NCBI RefSeq assembly: GCF_042660205.1
Contig: NZ_JBHSTQ010000005.1
Coordinates: 124,001 to 188,000, forward strand
DNA: 64,000 nucleotides
DNA from: Sporolactobacillus kofuensis
GTDB taxonomy: Bacteria > Bacillota > Bacilli > Bacillales > Sporolactobacillaceae
Direction: 5' to 3'
Shown: piece after piece, positions 9,227 through 17,574 of the stretch
How the letters are laid out: each line of letters opens with the position of its first letter
Position numbering within the stretch: the first letter of the stretch is position 1
The notes under the pieces: model-generated
What the model was told of the DNA's origin: nothing
What the model saw: the letters and a program-made list of their open reading frames with translations, nothing else
The model's database searches: none
Position numbers and translations under genes: made by a program

Positions 9227-10306
9227 TTGGTCAATCAAGGGGCAAGACGTGGAATGATCGGCTATTTCTATTATCCGATTATACTGCTTCTTCTCTTTCT
9301 CATTGCCATTTCCGCGATTTATTCTGTTTCAATTGGACAAGTACATATCCCGTTCAATCGATCGATGAATATCTTGTTGCATGTACTAACAAACGGCAAG
9401 TTGGGTTCTTCGGATGCTGTCGGGAATCAATCCTATTTCACGATCATCTATCAAATTAGAATGCCGCGGGTGATTTTCGCTTTGCTGATTGGTATGGGCC
9501 TATCTCTGTGCGGAGCAGTGATGCAGGCTGTTGTGCAAAACCCGCTTGCGGATCCATATATTATCGGGATTTCTTCTGGTGCTTCTCTTGGGGCGACGAT
9601 TGCGATTCTGGTCGGTTTTGGGGCGAGCGCCTTTTTCGCCAACTTTGGCATAGCATTTGGTGCCTTTATCGGTGCCGTAGTGACTTCGGCTGCGGTGCTT
9701 TTGCTTTCAAGTATCGGTGGCAAGGCGTCGCCGGTGAAACTTGTGCTTTCCGGTGTTGTTGTCGGTGCTTTTTGCAGCTCATTGTCCAGTCTCGTGATCT
9801 ACTTTGCGAACAATGCTGCGGGTGTTCAACAGGTGGCATTCTGGTCAATGGGAAGTCTTGCACCGTCAAGCTGGGACAAGGTCCCAATTTTGACTGTCGT
9901 TGTTCTGATCGGCTGCATTATTTTTTTGTTCCAACATCGCGTGCTCAATACAATGCTGCTCGGCGATGAGTCAGCGATCACACTGGGCATTAATTTGAGT
10001 GCCTTTCGCAAAATCTATATGATCCTTGCAGCGCTGATCACGGGAACGATGGTTGCGTATGCGGGAACAATCGGCTTTGTCGGTCTGATTATTCCACATA
10101 TTTGCCGCGGACTCTTCGGTGCGGATCATAAACGCTTAATTCCGGCGACGCTACTTTTGGGTGGACTCTTTCTTATTTGGGCAGACATTCTGTCGCGAAT
10201 CGTGGTTCCCAATGTTGATCTGCCGATTGGCATCATTACATCGGTCATCGGATCGCCGCTATTTATCTATATGATTGTGAAAAAAGGCTACAATTTTGGA
10301 GGCTGA
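9227..10306 (+). CDS. FecCD-type iron-chelate ABC permease
   Basis: A membrane permease of the siderophore/heme/B12 importer family (about ten helices). It has RMPRVIFALLIGMGLSLCGA, QNPLADPYIIGISSGASLGA (the coupling region), FWSMGSL, GFVGLIIPHICR and LPIGIITSVIGSPLFIYM. The TTG at 9227 lies six bases from GAGAGGTG (9213-9220) and is preferred over a GTG at 9218 that is part of that ribosome site. It is first in a three-gene operon (permease, ATPase, lipoprotein) behind a perfect Fur box. As there is only one permease gene, a homodimer is expected. Confidence 0.92.
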   Translation: MVNQGARRGMIGYFYYPIILLLLFLIAISAIYSVSIGQVHIPFNRSMNILLHVLTNGKLGSSDAVGNQSYFTIIYQIRMPRVIFALLIGMGLSLCGAVMQAVVQNPLADPYIIGISSGASLGATIAILVGFGASAFFANFGIAFGAFIGAVVTSAAVLLLSSIGGKASPVKLVLSGVVVGAFCSSLSSLVIYFANNAAGVQQVAFWSMGSLAPSSWDKVPILTVVVLIGCIIFLFQHRVLNTMLLGDESAITLGINLSAFRKIYMILAALITGTMVAYAGTIGFVGLIIPHICRGLFGADHKRLIPATLLLGGLFLIWADILSRIVVPNVDLPIGIITSVIGSPLFIYMIVKKGYNFGG

Positions 10307-10311
10307 GAGAA

Positions 10312-11073
10312 GTGGAACTTGCAGCGAAAGCACTGTATGTGCGAAGAGGCAAGAAAGAAATCATTAAAAATGCTTCTGTCTTTGTGAAAAACAAACAATT
10401 TGTCGGGTTGATCGGGCCGAACGGTTGCGGAAAATCGACGCTGCTGAAAAGTATCTATAAAAGCTTGATCCCACAGAGTGGAACCGTCTTTTTAGACGCT
10501 CTTGATGTCTTGAAGAGCTCAGAGAAAAAAGTATCGCTGCATTTGGGGGTTGTCGGTCAATTCAATGAAATGAGCTTTGACTTAACTGTGGAGCAAATGG
10601 TACTTCTCGGTCGGACGCCGCACAAGAAATTACTAGAGCAGGATCAATCGGATGATTATCAGATCGTCGAAGAGGCATTAAAGCGGACACGTTTACTCGA
10701 TTATCGAACGCGTAGCTATCTGTCGCTTTCCGGCGGAGAAAAACAACGGGTCATTCTCGCACGAACCATTGCCCAGCAGCCACAATTGATGATTCTCGAT
10801 GAACCAACGAATCATTTGGATATCCGCTACCAGTTTGAGATCCTGTCCTGCGTGAAGCAACTCGGAATCAGTGTGCTGGCGGCCCTTCACGATTTGGAAC
10901 TGGCCGTAATGTATTGCGATTATGTCTATGCAGTCAAAGACGGCGAAATATATGCGCACGGAAAACCGGAAGAAGTACTTACGCCCGAAACAATAGAGGC
11001 ACTTTATCAAATAAAATGTCAGACTTTTATAAATCCAGTAACCCATCGATTAGGCTTTGCCTACGGAATATGA
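10312..11073 (+). CDS. iron-chelate ABC transporter ATPase
   Basis: The 253-residue FepC/FhuC-type ATPase that powers the permease upstream. Walker A is GPNGCGKST (about 37-45), signature LSGGEKQRVILARTIAQ (about 139-155), Walker B LMILDEPTNHLD, and switch histidine in LAALHDLELA. The start is GTG, five bases after the permease stop, with GAGAGAAG as the ribosome site. The C-terminus (GKPEEVLTPETIEALY) is typical for the family. Expected to be induced with the permease under iron limitation. Confidence 0.93.
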   Translation: MELAAKALYVRRGKKEIIKNASVFVKNKQFVGLIGPNGCGKSTLLKSIYKSLIPQSGTVFLDALDVLKSSEKKVSLHLGVVGQFNEMSFDLTVEQMVLLGRTPHKKLLEQDQSDDYQIVEEALKRTRLLDYRTRSYLSLSGGEKQRVILARTIAQQPQLMILDEPTNHLDIRYQFEILSCVKQLGISVLAALHDLELAVMYCDYVYAVKDGEIYAHGKPEEVLTPETIEALYQIKCQTFINPVTHRLGFAYGI

Positions 11074-11084
11074 GGAGGATCATG

Positions 11085-12098
11085 ATGAAAAAGACAAAAT
11101 TACTCGCTGGTTGCCTAACTGCACTCTTGCTGCTTGCCGGCTGCGGAAACTCAGCAACAAACGGATCGGACAAGAATGCAAAAAGCAGCAAATCACACTA
11201 CCCGCTCACTATACAAAATTATACAAAGGCAGAAGGCGGAACCAAATGGAAGAAGAAGGATGAGGTCTATCAGAAAGAACCGAAACGGGTCATGGCGACA
11301 ACCCGAACAGTAGCCGAACTGCTTCTTCATCTTGGACTGAAAGATAAAATTGTCGGAGTTGGTGGGAATTTTGGAACCGCAGATCAATCAGTTGCTAAAG
11401 GCTATGCATCGTTAAAGAAGCTTAGCAATTCGTATGTTGGCAAAGAAGCAGCAATCGGAACTAATCCGGATATCATTGTCAGCCGTGGCGATTTGTTTGA
11501 CAATGCGGATTGGGGCGTTGGTACAGTCGACGCACTCAATACTATGGGTGTCGGTACCTATGTCCTTGAATCGTCAATTCCAGGCGGTACATACGATTCA
11601 ATCTACCAAGATATTGATCACCTTGGGAAGATCTTCAATGTTCAGGATAAGGCGAAGACGTTTGCAGACAAACTGAAGACGCGTCAGAAAAAGATTACTG
11701 CGCAATTATCGAAAATCAAAAAAACGCAGACTTTTGCTTACCTGCACATGTCGGATCCAAAAGAAGTCTATGTCTATCCTGCTTACGATCAAACGTTTTT
11801 CAATAATGCCTTTAAAATGGTCAAACTCACTAACGTGTTCCAGAACGAGAAAGGCAATGTTAGTGTCGAAACTTTGGTCAAAACAAACCCGGATGTGCTC
11901 ATTGTCCTGGATTGGCAGAATGATGGGGCAAAAATGAAGAAAGCACTGTACTCGAATCCAAAACTGTCCAGTATGAAAGCTATTAAGAACAAGCAAGTGT
12001 ACACCATGGACTATAACTACCTGTTCAGTTACAGCTACAATACGCTCGATGGACTCGAACAGCTGGCAAAAGAAATGCATCCCGAGTTGTATAAATAA
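11085..12098 (+). CDS. iron-chelate ABC substrate-binding lipoprotein
   Basis: A 337-residue FecB/FepB-type receptor. The signal peptide ends in the lipobox LAGC with Cys20 as the lipidation site, followed by a Ser/Asn/Lys-rich linker. The body has the family patterns RVMATTRTVAELLLHLGLKDKIVGVGG and NPDIIVSRGDLF in the first lobe and a long linking helix (QDKAKTFADKLKTRQKKITAQL). GGAGG at 11074-11078 fits the second of two adjacent ATGs best. It ends the Fur-controlled operon. The ligand, whether siderophore or heme, cannot be told from sequence. Confidence 0.92.
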   Translation: MKKTKLLAGCLTALLLLAGCGNSATNGSDKNAKSSKSHYPLTIQNYTKAEGGTKWKKKDEVYQKEPKRVMATTRTVAELLLHLGLKDKIVGVGGNFGTADQSVAKGYASLKKLSNSYVGKEAAIGTNPDIIVSRGDLFDNADWGVGTVDALNTMGVGTYVLESSIPGGTYDSIYQDIDHLGKIFNVQDKAKTFADKLKTRQKKITAQLSKIKKTQTFAYLHMSDPKEVYVYPAYDQTFFNNAFKMVKLTNVFQNEKGNVSVETLVKTNPDVLIVLDWQNDGAKMKKALYSNPKLSSMKAIKNKQVYTMDYNYLFSYSYNTLDGLEQLAKEMHPELYK

Positions 12099-12287
12099 TG
12101 TTGTTCCGGCATTTAAGAATACAAGTTTTCAAGGATGAGAGGGTGCATAGGGAATTTTTACTGATGTAGATTCGGGTCGTAAGCGAACATGTCCCCGGTG
12201 ACTATGGAAGGTCGAATGCATACGCCATAGGCATTCTAAGTTTTCCTAAGATCTACTCAAGAGATTTTCAGTAAAGGAGCTTATTCA

Positions 12288-13295
12288 ATGATCGATGTAT
12301 ATGATGTGACCATCATCGGTGGGGGGCCGGCGGGACTTTACACGGCCTTTTACAGCGGGATGCGTGCGCTAAAAACGAAATTGATTGAAGCAAAGAATGA
12401 CTTGGGTGGCGTTGTCACCCAGTTTTATCCTGAGAAAACACTATATGATGTTGGTGGAATCGTAAAAATTACGGGCGAAGAGTTAGTGGATCAACTGGTT
12501 CAGCAAGCGGAAACGTTTCAACCGAACATTGTTAAAAATCAGGTGATTGATCACCTGGAACGACAAGAGGATGGCATCTTTAAATTGACCAGCACGAACG
12601 GCGATGTGCACTTCACACGCAAAATCATTCTCGCGGTCGGATGTGGCACCTTTGAAGTCAATAAGCTACAGCTTGATGGGGCTGAACACTTTGAAGGCTC
12701 AGGCCTATTTTATGCTGTACGTCATGTGCAGCAATTTGCTGGTAAGGAAGTGGTTATCTCTGGAGGCGGAGATGGTGCACTCGACTGGGCGGCGGAACTT
12801 GCACCAATTTGTCGACAAGTGACCGTAGTCTATAGGGGCGAGCAATTTACACATGCTCTGGAGCATCAGGTGGAGCGCCTGAAAAAACATGCCGTTGATG
12901 TGAAACTAGATTCTGAGATTGTCGCACTGTCAGGATCAGATCAGCTCGAATCCGTGACTGTGCGCGATGCAGTAACAGAGAAAGAGGAACACATTCTGAC
13001 CGACGCACTCATTGTTAACCACGGGTTCCAATATGGACTTGGTGGGCTAGAACATTGGGGACTGTCGCTCGAGAATAATGGCATAGTTGTTGACCAACGG
13101 ATGGAAGCATCAATCAAAGGCATTTTTGCCATTGGTAATGCTGCTTCTTATCCGCAAAAATTTTACTTAATCGCGGCCGGTTTCGTTGAAGGGCCAACTG
13201 CCGTGAACAGCATCAAACAGGATCTGGATCCTGAGGCACCGTCCCAAGCGATGGTCAGCACACATCATGAACGGTGGCATGAACAATTAGACTAA
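12288..13295 (+). CDS. ferredoxin/flavodoxin-NADP reductase, TrxB-like type
   Basis: A 335-residue flavoprotein of the YumC/YcgT type, which passes NADPH electrons to ferredoxin or flavodoxin. The FAD site GGGPAGLYTAFYSGMR is at residues 11-26, the NADPH site is ISGGGDGALDWAAELA, and the FAD-closing segment is IFAIGNAASYPQKFYLIAAGFVEGPTAVN. The usual Gly-Asp in that last segment is Gly-Asn here. It has no CxxC, so it is not thioredoxin reductase. AAAGGAG at 12273-12279 supports the ATG. Its place right after the iron-chelate operon suggests a role in releasing iron by reduction, as proposed for YumC/FchR-type enzymes; that link is inference. About 190 bases separate it from that operon. Confidence 0.88.
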   Translation: MIDVYDVTIIGGGPAGLYTAFYSGMRALKTKLIEAKNDLGGVVTQFYPEKTLYDVGGIVKITGEELVDQLVQQAETFQPNIVKNQVIDHLERQEDGIFKLTSTNGDVHFTRKIILAVGCGTFEVNKLQLDGAEHFEGSGLFYAVRHVQQFAGKEVVISGGGDGALDWAAELAPICRQVTVVYRGEQFTHALEHQVERLKKHAVDVKLDSEIVALSGSDQLESVTVRDAVTEKEEHILTDALIVNHGFQYGLGGLEHWGLSLENNGIVVDQRMEASIKGIFAIGNAASYPQKFYLIAAGFVEGPTAVNSIKQDLDPEAPSQAMVSTHHERWHEQLD

Positions 13296-13300
13296 AGATA

Positions 13301-13345
13301 AGGACTGCCCACTAAGTCATTTTGACTTTGAGGCAGTCCTTTTAC
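13301..13345 (+). terminator. intrinsic terminator after the reductase gene
   Basis: A nine-base stem AGGACTGCC / GGCAGTCCT with a 22-base loop, itself able to pair (AGTCATTTTGACT), followed by TTT. It lies six bases past the reductase stop. Confidence 0.8.
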
Positions 13346-13357
13346 GATCTAGAGGAT

Positions 13358-13482
13358 TAATGCACGAAAAATAGAAACTAATGCACGAAAAATAGAAACT
13401 AATGCACGGAAAATAGGAACCAATGCGCGAAACGTACGGCCAAATGCACGAAAAGCAAAAGCCCATGCGCAAAAAGCAAGAG
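13358..13482. repeat. six-unit 21-bp tandem array, family 1
   Basis: Six consecutive units of exactly 21 bp beginning at 13358 (the last is 20). The core is AATGCACGAAAAATAGAAAC, with units 1 and 2 identical and later units diverging progressively. The array sits in the gap between two terminators. A short frame across it gives a periodic peptide, which I take to be incidental. Confidence 0.85.
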
Positions 13483-13485
13483 TTT

Positions 13486-13632
13486 ACCCGGATTAAGCCC
13501 GGGCTCAGAGTCCTTTCCCGGATAAGGAACCCTTTTTCCCGGATTGCACTGAACTTTTCCCAGATTAAAACTCAATTTTCCCGGATTAAGTCCGGGCTAA
13601 GCATCCCTTCCCGGTTAGGAACGCATTTTCCC
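13486..13632. repeat. 21-bp tandem array, family 2 (TTTCCCGGATTA)
   Basis: Immediately after the first array there are about seven repeats of TTTCCCGGATTA-type motifs. The middle three units are exactly 21 bp, while two units carry an extra AAGCCCGGGCT- or AAGTCCGGGCT-type insertion that makes them about 30 bp. It is a different core from the neighbour, but the period is the same. Confidence 0.75.
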
Positions 13633-13653
13633 TAGAGCGATGTCTGATCATGA

Positions 13654-13689
13654 AAAAAGGAGTCGGATATTTTTATCCGATTCCTTTTT
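13654..13689 (-). terminator. bidirectional terminator before the acyl synthetase 3' end
   Basis: A 16-base near-perfect stem (AAAAAGGAGTCGGATA with its complement) and a four-base TTTT loop, with A and T tracts at the outer ends. It would end the minus-strand synthetase transcript. Confidence 0.85.
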
Positions 13690-13716
13690 ATTATCAATAA
13701 GCGTATCTGCTGTGCT

Positions 13717-15228
13717 TTATTCATTTTTCGCCAAGTTTTCCAGTTTCCAATAATTCGGTTTTCCGCTGCCGAGGAGTGGGATTTCATCGATGTACTCGAT
13801 CTCGGACGGCATGTAGAGCATGGACATCTTCTTGCTCTTGATGAACTTCTTGAACTCTCGGGTTGAGACCTTACCTTTTGTCGTGAACATGATGATTTGT
13901 TCACCTTTTCGCTTATCGGGGATGCTCACGGCGTAAAAATCAGATTCCCCATAACATTCTAGCGCTAATTCCTCAACCTTATTCAGTGAGATCATTTCTC
14001 CAGCTATTTTTGCAAACCGCTTTAATCGGGCGATGATCTTAATAAAACCATCTTTATCGATTTGGGCGATATCTCCGGTATTGTACCATTCGCCGCAAGG
14101 GACAAACCCTCTGCCGTGAATGAGATAACCTTTCATGACATTAGGACCTTTGAGCAGTAAATTTCCGCCTTCGTCAACGCCTTCTACTTTGGCGATCTTC
14201 GCTTCCATGAGCGGCAATAGTTTACCGACCGTGCCCTCTTTCAGTGCTTTTGGAGTATTCAGCGAGATAATCGGCGATGTTTCCGTAGCCCCATAACCTT
14301 CCAAAATCGTGATTCCAAATTTAGTTTTATAAGTTTCCCTGACGTCGTCTTTTAACTTTTCCGCACCAGCAACCACAATCCGCAACGATTGGAATTGTTC
14401 TTTTGTCGCAAATTTGGCGTAATTATTGAAAAATGTGTTGGTCGCAACAAAAAGGGTACTTTTATCTTTTTGAATCATCTTTGGAATCTCTCGATAGCTC
14501 AGTGGTGAGGGATACAAGAACGATTTAACGTTTCCAATGAACGGAAGTATCGAGCCTACCGTCATCCCAAACGAGTGAAACAGGGGCAGCGGATTGAAGA
14601 TTCGATCGTTCTCTTTGACGTCTATATGTGCGAGTACTTGTTTGATATTCGCATAGATGTTTCGATGAGTTAAAATAACGCCTTTTGGTTTCGACTCCGT
14701 ACCGGAAGTGAATAAGATGACTTCCGATGAATCTCTTTTCTTAAAGCGAGAGACTCTAGATTCGATCAAACCGGAAATTTTATGGAAAGCAGAAATCCCG
14801 TCCTTCAAATCTTCAAGATAGACAATTTTTACTTCTTTTTCCATTTCCTCAATCACATAGCCGAGATCTGCTTTTTTAATAAATTCTCGTGATGTAAGTA
14901 CCGTCTTAAGGGAAGCGGTCTCCATACAGTCAATAATGTTTCGCGGCCCCATGGTAAAATTCAAGATACATGGTTTCTGTTCATTCTTAAATAGAGAAAA
15001 GAGCACTATGACTTGTGCAACAACATTGGGTAAGAAGATGCCGACGCGGTCCTCATTTTTCACCACTTCATTAATCTTTTTACTCATGATTGTTACCGCA
15101 ATGAGAAACTTATTATAGGTAAAAGAACTAGTTAGATCCTCAATAATCACTTTTTTCGGATGCTGCTTTGCTTGCTTTACCATTTCATCAAATAGGTTCA
15201 CGTCTTCAGGTATTTGTAACATACTCAC
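13717..15228 (-). CDS. AMP-dependent acyl-CoA/acyl-ACP synthetase
   Basis: An adenylate-forming ligase of about 503 residues. The phosphate loop is LFTSGTESKPKGVILTHRN, followed by LPLFHSFGMTVG, the adenine motif EGYGATETSPI, YNTGDIAQID, RLKRFAKIAGEMIS in the hinge, and GSGKPNYWKL with the C-terminal catalytic lysine. It most resembles the ligase half of Aas (acyl-ACP synthetase acting in lysophospholipid recycling), without an acyltransferase half, but the fatty substrate is inferred. Several starts exist. AGGAG is too close to the GTG at 15234, so the GTG at 15228 or ATG at 15222 is more likely. It is transcribed alone and ends in a strong terminator. Confidence 0.85.
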   Translation of the reverse strand: MSMLQIPEDVNLFDEMVKQAKQHPKKVIIEDLTSSFTYNKFLIAVTIMSKKINEVVKNEDRVGIFLPNVVAQVIVLFSLFKNEQKPCILNFTMGPRNIIDCMETASLKTVLTSREFIKKADLGYVIEEMEKEVKIVYLEDLKDGISAFHKISGLIESRVSRFKKRDSSEVILFTSGTESKPKGVILTHRNIYANIKQVLAHIDVKENDRIFNPLPLFHSFGMTVGSILPFIGNVKSFLYPSPLSYREIPKMIQKDKSTLFVATNTFFNNYAKFATKEQFQSLRIVVAGAEKLKDDVRETYKTKFGITILEGYGATETSPIISLNTPKALKEGTVGKLLPLMEAKIAKVEGVDEGGNLLLKGPNVMKGYLIHGRGFVPCGEWYNTGDIAQIDKDGFIKIIARLKRFAKIAGEMISLNKVEELALECYGESDFYAVSIPDKRKGEQIIMFTTKGKVSTREFKKFIKSKKMSMLYMPSEIEYIDEIPLLGSGKPNYWKLENLAKNE

Positions 15229-15548
15229 GTTCACTCCTAGTAATTAACCAATTCTATTTTTGGGTGCGATATCCGCTCATTTGTTATATGAGTAACTCGC
15301 TAATCTTGTGTCTCTACATTATAAACCATAATCTACTACGTTCATAAAAAGTGTCTGTCTATTTATCACATCGATTCCGAAAAGTAGCATAGCGATAAAT
15401 GAATCCTTGCTTTTGTATATACGCAATGAGTGCAGAGAAAGTTTTGTTCAGAGCACTTTTTGAAAACCGGTGCCGGTTTCTGCACTTAACTTTAGATAAA
15501 AGGCAAGGTTAATGGGGTTAGTTGATCACAAGAGGTGCTGTCTAATTA

Positions 15549-15578
15549 CTTACATAAAGTAAGCTAATAAGTTATAAT
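15549..15578 (+). promoter_or_regulatory. promoter with CTTAC-N5-GTAAG operator
   Basis: A sigma-A promoter with -35 TTACAT (15550-15555), a 17-bp spacer and -10 TATAAT (15573-15578). The inverted repeat CTTACATAAAGTAAG (15549-15563) lies on the -35 element. This ACTTAC/GTAAG pattern is typical of HxlR/DUF24 redox and quinone sensors such as YodB and CatR. No such regulator gene is in the window, so control in trans is inferred. Confidence 0.65.
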
Positions 15579-15617
15579 AACTGTATAGGGAAATGAACGA
15601 AATGAGGGAAGAACCGG

Positions 15618-16697
15618 ATGACAATGGAAAACTACCGCATAGACCCAAACAAAGGGCTTGAATTTGGTATTTATACACTTGGTGACCATTTGCCGGATCC
15701 ATTGACCGGCGAACGGATATCAGCAGAACAGCGCATTCATGAAATTATTGAGTATGCGAAACTGGCGGACCAGGTAGGCATTGACTTTTTCAGTGTCGGG
15801 GAAAGCCATCAGGAGTATTTTGCAACGCAAGCGCATGCGGTTGTTCTCGGAGCCATAGCACAGGCGACGAAGCAGATAAAAATCGGAAGTACGTCGACAA
15901 TCATCAGTACATCGGATCCAGTGCGTGTCTACGAAAACTTTGCGACGATTGATCTAATTTCAGGCGGTCGTGCTGAAATCATTTGTGGTCGTGCCTCACG
16001 CGTCGGCTTGTTTGATTTACTGGGCTATAATTTGCGTGATTACGAGGAACTCTATGAAGAAAAGTTTGACTTGCTGTTGCAAATTAACAAGCAGAATGTC
16101 ATCGACTGGGAGGGAAAATTCCGTGCGCCACTCAAGCATGCTGAAGTGCTCCCCCGTCCGAAAAATGGATCGCTACCCATTTGGCGTGCAGTCGGGGGAA
16201 CACCGGCAAGTGCTATAAAAGCCGGTTACGCAGGCGTTCCGATGTTTATGGCTCATTTGGGTGGGCCTGCTGCCGCTTTCAAACAAACCATTGATGCGTA
16301 TCGCCATGCGGCTCGAGCGCAGGGCTTTGATCCGTCAGAACTTCCGGTGACCACAGCTGGATTTTTCTTTGCAGCTGATACCGCCAAAGAAGCACTTCGT
16401 GAGCTGTATCCACGCATTAACGAAGGGATGAAACGCACGAACGGTCAAGGGTTCCCGAAACAGCTCTTCGCACAAGGTACCGATCCGCATAGTATAATAA
16501 ACATCGGTAGCCCGCAGCAGATTATCGAAAAAATTCTTTACCAACATGAAGTCTTCGGCAATCAGCGTTATATTGCGCAGATCGACTTTGGTGGCATGCC
16601 GTTTGAAAACGTAATGAAGAATATTGAAATCATCGGTTCGGAAATCTTGCCGGCGATTAGAAAATACACGCAAACGAATAAGAAGGTGCAAGAATGA
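15618..16697 (+). CDS. LLM-class flavin-dependent oxidoreductase
   Basis: A 359-residue TIM-barrel monooxygenase of the bacterial luciferase-like family, using reduced FMN. Recognisable segments are LEFGIYTLGDHLPDP, EYAKLADQVGIDFFSVGESH, IKIGSTSTIISTSDPVRVYENFATIDLISGGRAEIICGR and PIWRAVGGTPASAIKAGYAG. The substrate is unknown. It overlaps by four bases (ATGA) with the FMN reductase, which would supply its reduced flavin, so the two form a coupled two-component monooxygenase. The operator in the promoter suggests induction by quinone, diamide or other electrophile stress. Confidence 0.9.
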   Translation: MTMENYRIDPNKGLEFGIYTLGDHLPDPLTGERISAEQRIHEIIEYAKLADQVGIDFFSVGESHQEYFATQAHAVVLGAIAQATKQIKIGSTSTIISTSDPVRVYENFATIDLISGGRAEIICGRASRVGLFDLLGYNLRDYEELYEEKFDLLLQINKQNVIDWEGKFRAPLKHAEVLPRPKNGSLPIWRAVGGTPASAIKAGYAGVPMFMAHLGGPAAAFKQTIDAYRHAARAQGFDPSELPVTTAGFFFAADTAKEALRELYPRINEGMKRTNGQGFPKQLFAQGTDPHSIINIGSPQQIIEKILYQHEVFGNQRYIAQIDFGGMPFENVMKNIEIIGSEILPAIRKYTQTNKKVQE

Positions 16698-17260
16698 AGA
16701 TTGTCGGATTATCCGGATCAAGAGTAGGCAGCAAGACGAGGACGGCAATGGACTACGCCCTAAAGGTAATAAACGAGAACTATCCTGATGTTGATGCTTC
16801 ACTCATTGACCTCGCGGATTATGAAGTCCAGTTCAGCGACGGGCGCAACTATCTCGAATATGAAGGCGATACGCAACGTGTCGCCAAAGCCATTATGGAA
16901 GCCGATGCTCTGATCATTGGCACACCGATTTTTCAGGCATCCATTCCCGCAACATTGAAAAATATCTTTGATCTGCTTCCTGTGAACGCATTTCGCGATA
17001 AAGTGGTAAGCATGATGGTCACTGCCGGCTCGCCGAAACACTATCTCGTTGCCGAGCAACAGCTCAAGCCTATCCTTGCCTATATGAAAGCACAAATGGT
17101 GCAGACTTATGTCTTTATCGAGGAAAAAGACTTTATCCGGAAACAGATTGTTAATGACGATATCCTTTTCCGCATCGACCGACTGGTTGAGGATACAGTG
17201 CTTATGACAAAAACCTATACCAAATTACGCGAAGAAAAGGAAAAGGAGTATGGGTTTTAA
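16694..17260 (+). CDS. NADPH-dependent FMN reductase
   Basis: A 188-residue flavodoxin-fold reductase. The FMN-phosphate loop is LSGSRVGSKTRTAM at residues 6-19; IIGTPIFQASIPATLKNIFDLL is the conserved second flavin loop, and VTAGSPKHYLVAEQQLKPIL the third. It starts inside the stop of the oxidoreductase gene (ATGA overlap), so translation is coupled and equal supply is expected. Its likely job is to give FMNH2 to the upstream monooxygenase, as in SsuE-SsuD pairs. Confidence 0.9.
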   Translation: MKIVGLSGSRVGSKTRTAMDYALKVINENYPDVDASLIDLADYEVQFSDGRNYLEYEGDTQRVAKAIMEADALIIGTPIFQASIPATLKNIFDLLPVNAFRDKVVSMMVTAGSPKHYLVAEQQLKPILAYMKAQMVQTYVFIEEKDFIRKQIVNDDILFRIDRLVEDTVLMTKTYTKLREEKEKEYGF

Positions 17261-17320
17261 AGGCTAATTATTGATTGTGGTGAAAAAGACGATAGCGAAA
17301 AATGAATAAGAAGTAAAACG

Positions 17321-17350
17321 ATCATCTCCAAAATTGGAGATGATTTTTTG
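17321..17350 (+). terminator. intrinsic terminator of the monooxygenase operon
   Basis: An 11-bp perfect stem ATCATCTCCAA / TTGGAGATGAT followed by TTTTTT. Confidence 0.9.
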
Positions 17351-17574
17351 GTGTATGAGAGGGTGTGAACTATTTCAAAACTATTAAGCGGATGGGTGAA
17401 AAAATTTTGGCAGATTAACAATGCACGTGAACGTAATTAATCAATAAACGAAAATACTTGAATATGAAATTCGTTCAACCTTTCTTCTGTGAAAAGCGTA
17501 TAATAGAACATGTTTTTTTCTTAAGGAAATAATCGACTTATGAACTGATTAATAGATGAAGGATGAAGAATTTC

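Noticed and set aside
12099..12287. Possible riboswitch or leader before the ferredoxin-NADP reductase
   Set aside because: Only a weak GAATGC/GCATTC hairpin was found, and no known leader motif could be matched.
13423..13635. Open frame across the two tandem arrays
   Set aside because: It results from 21-bp units being a multiple of three; no start signal and no conserved protein.
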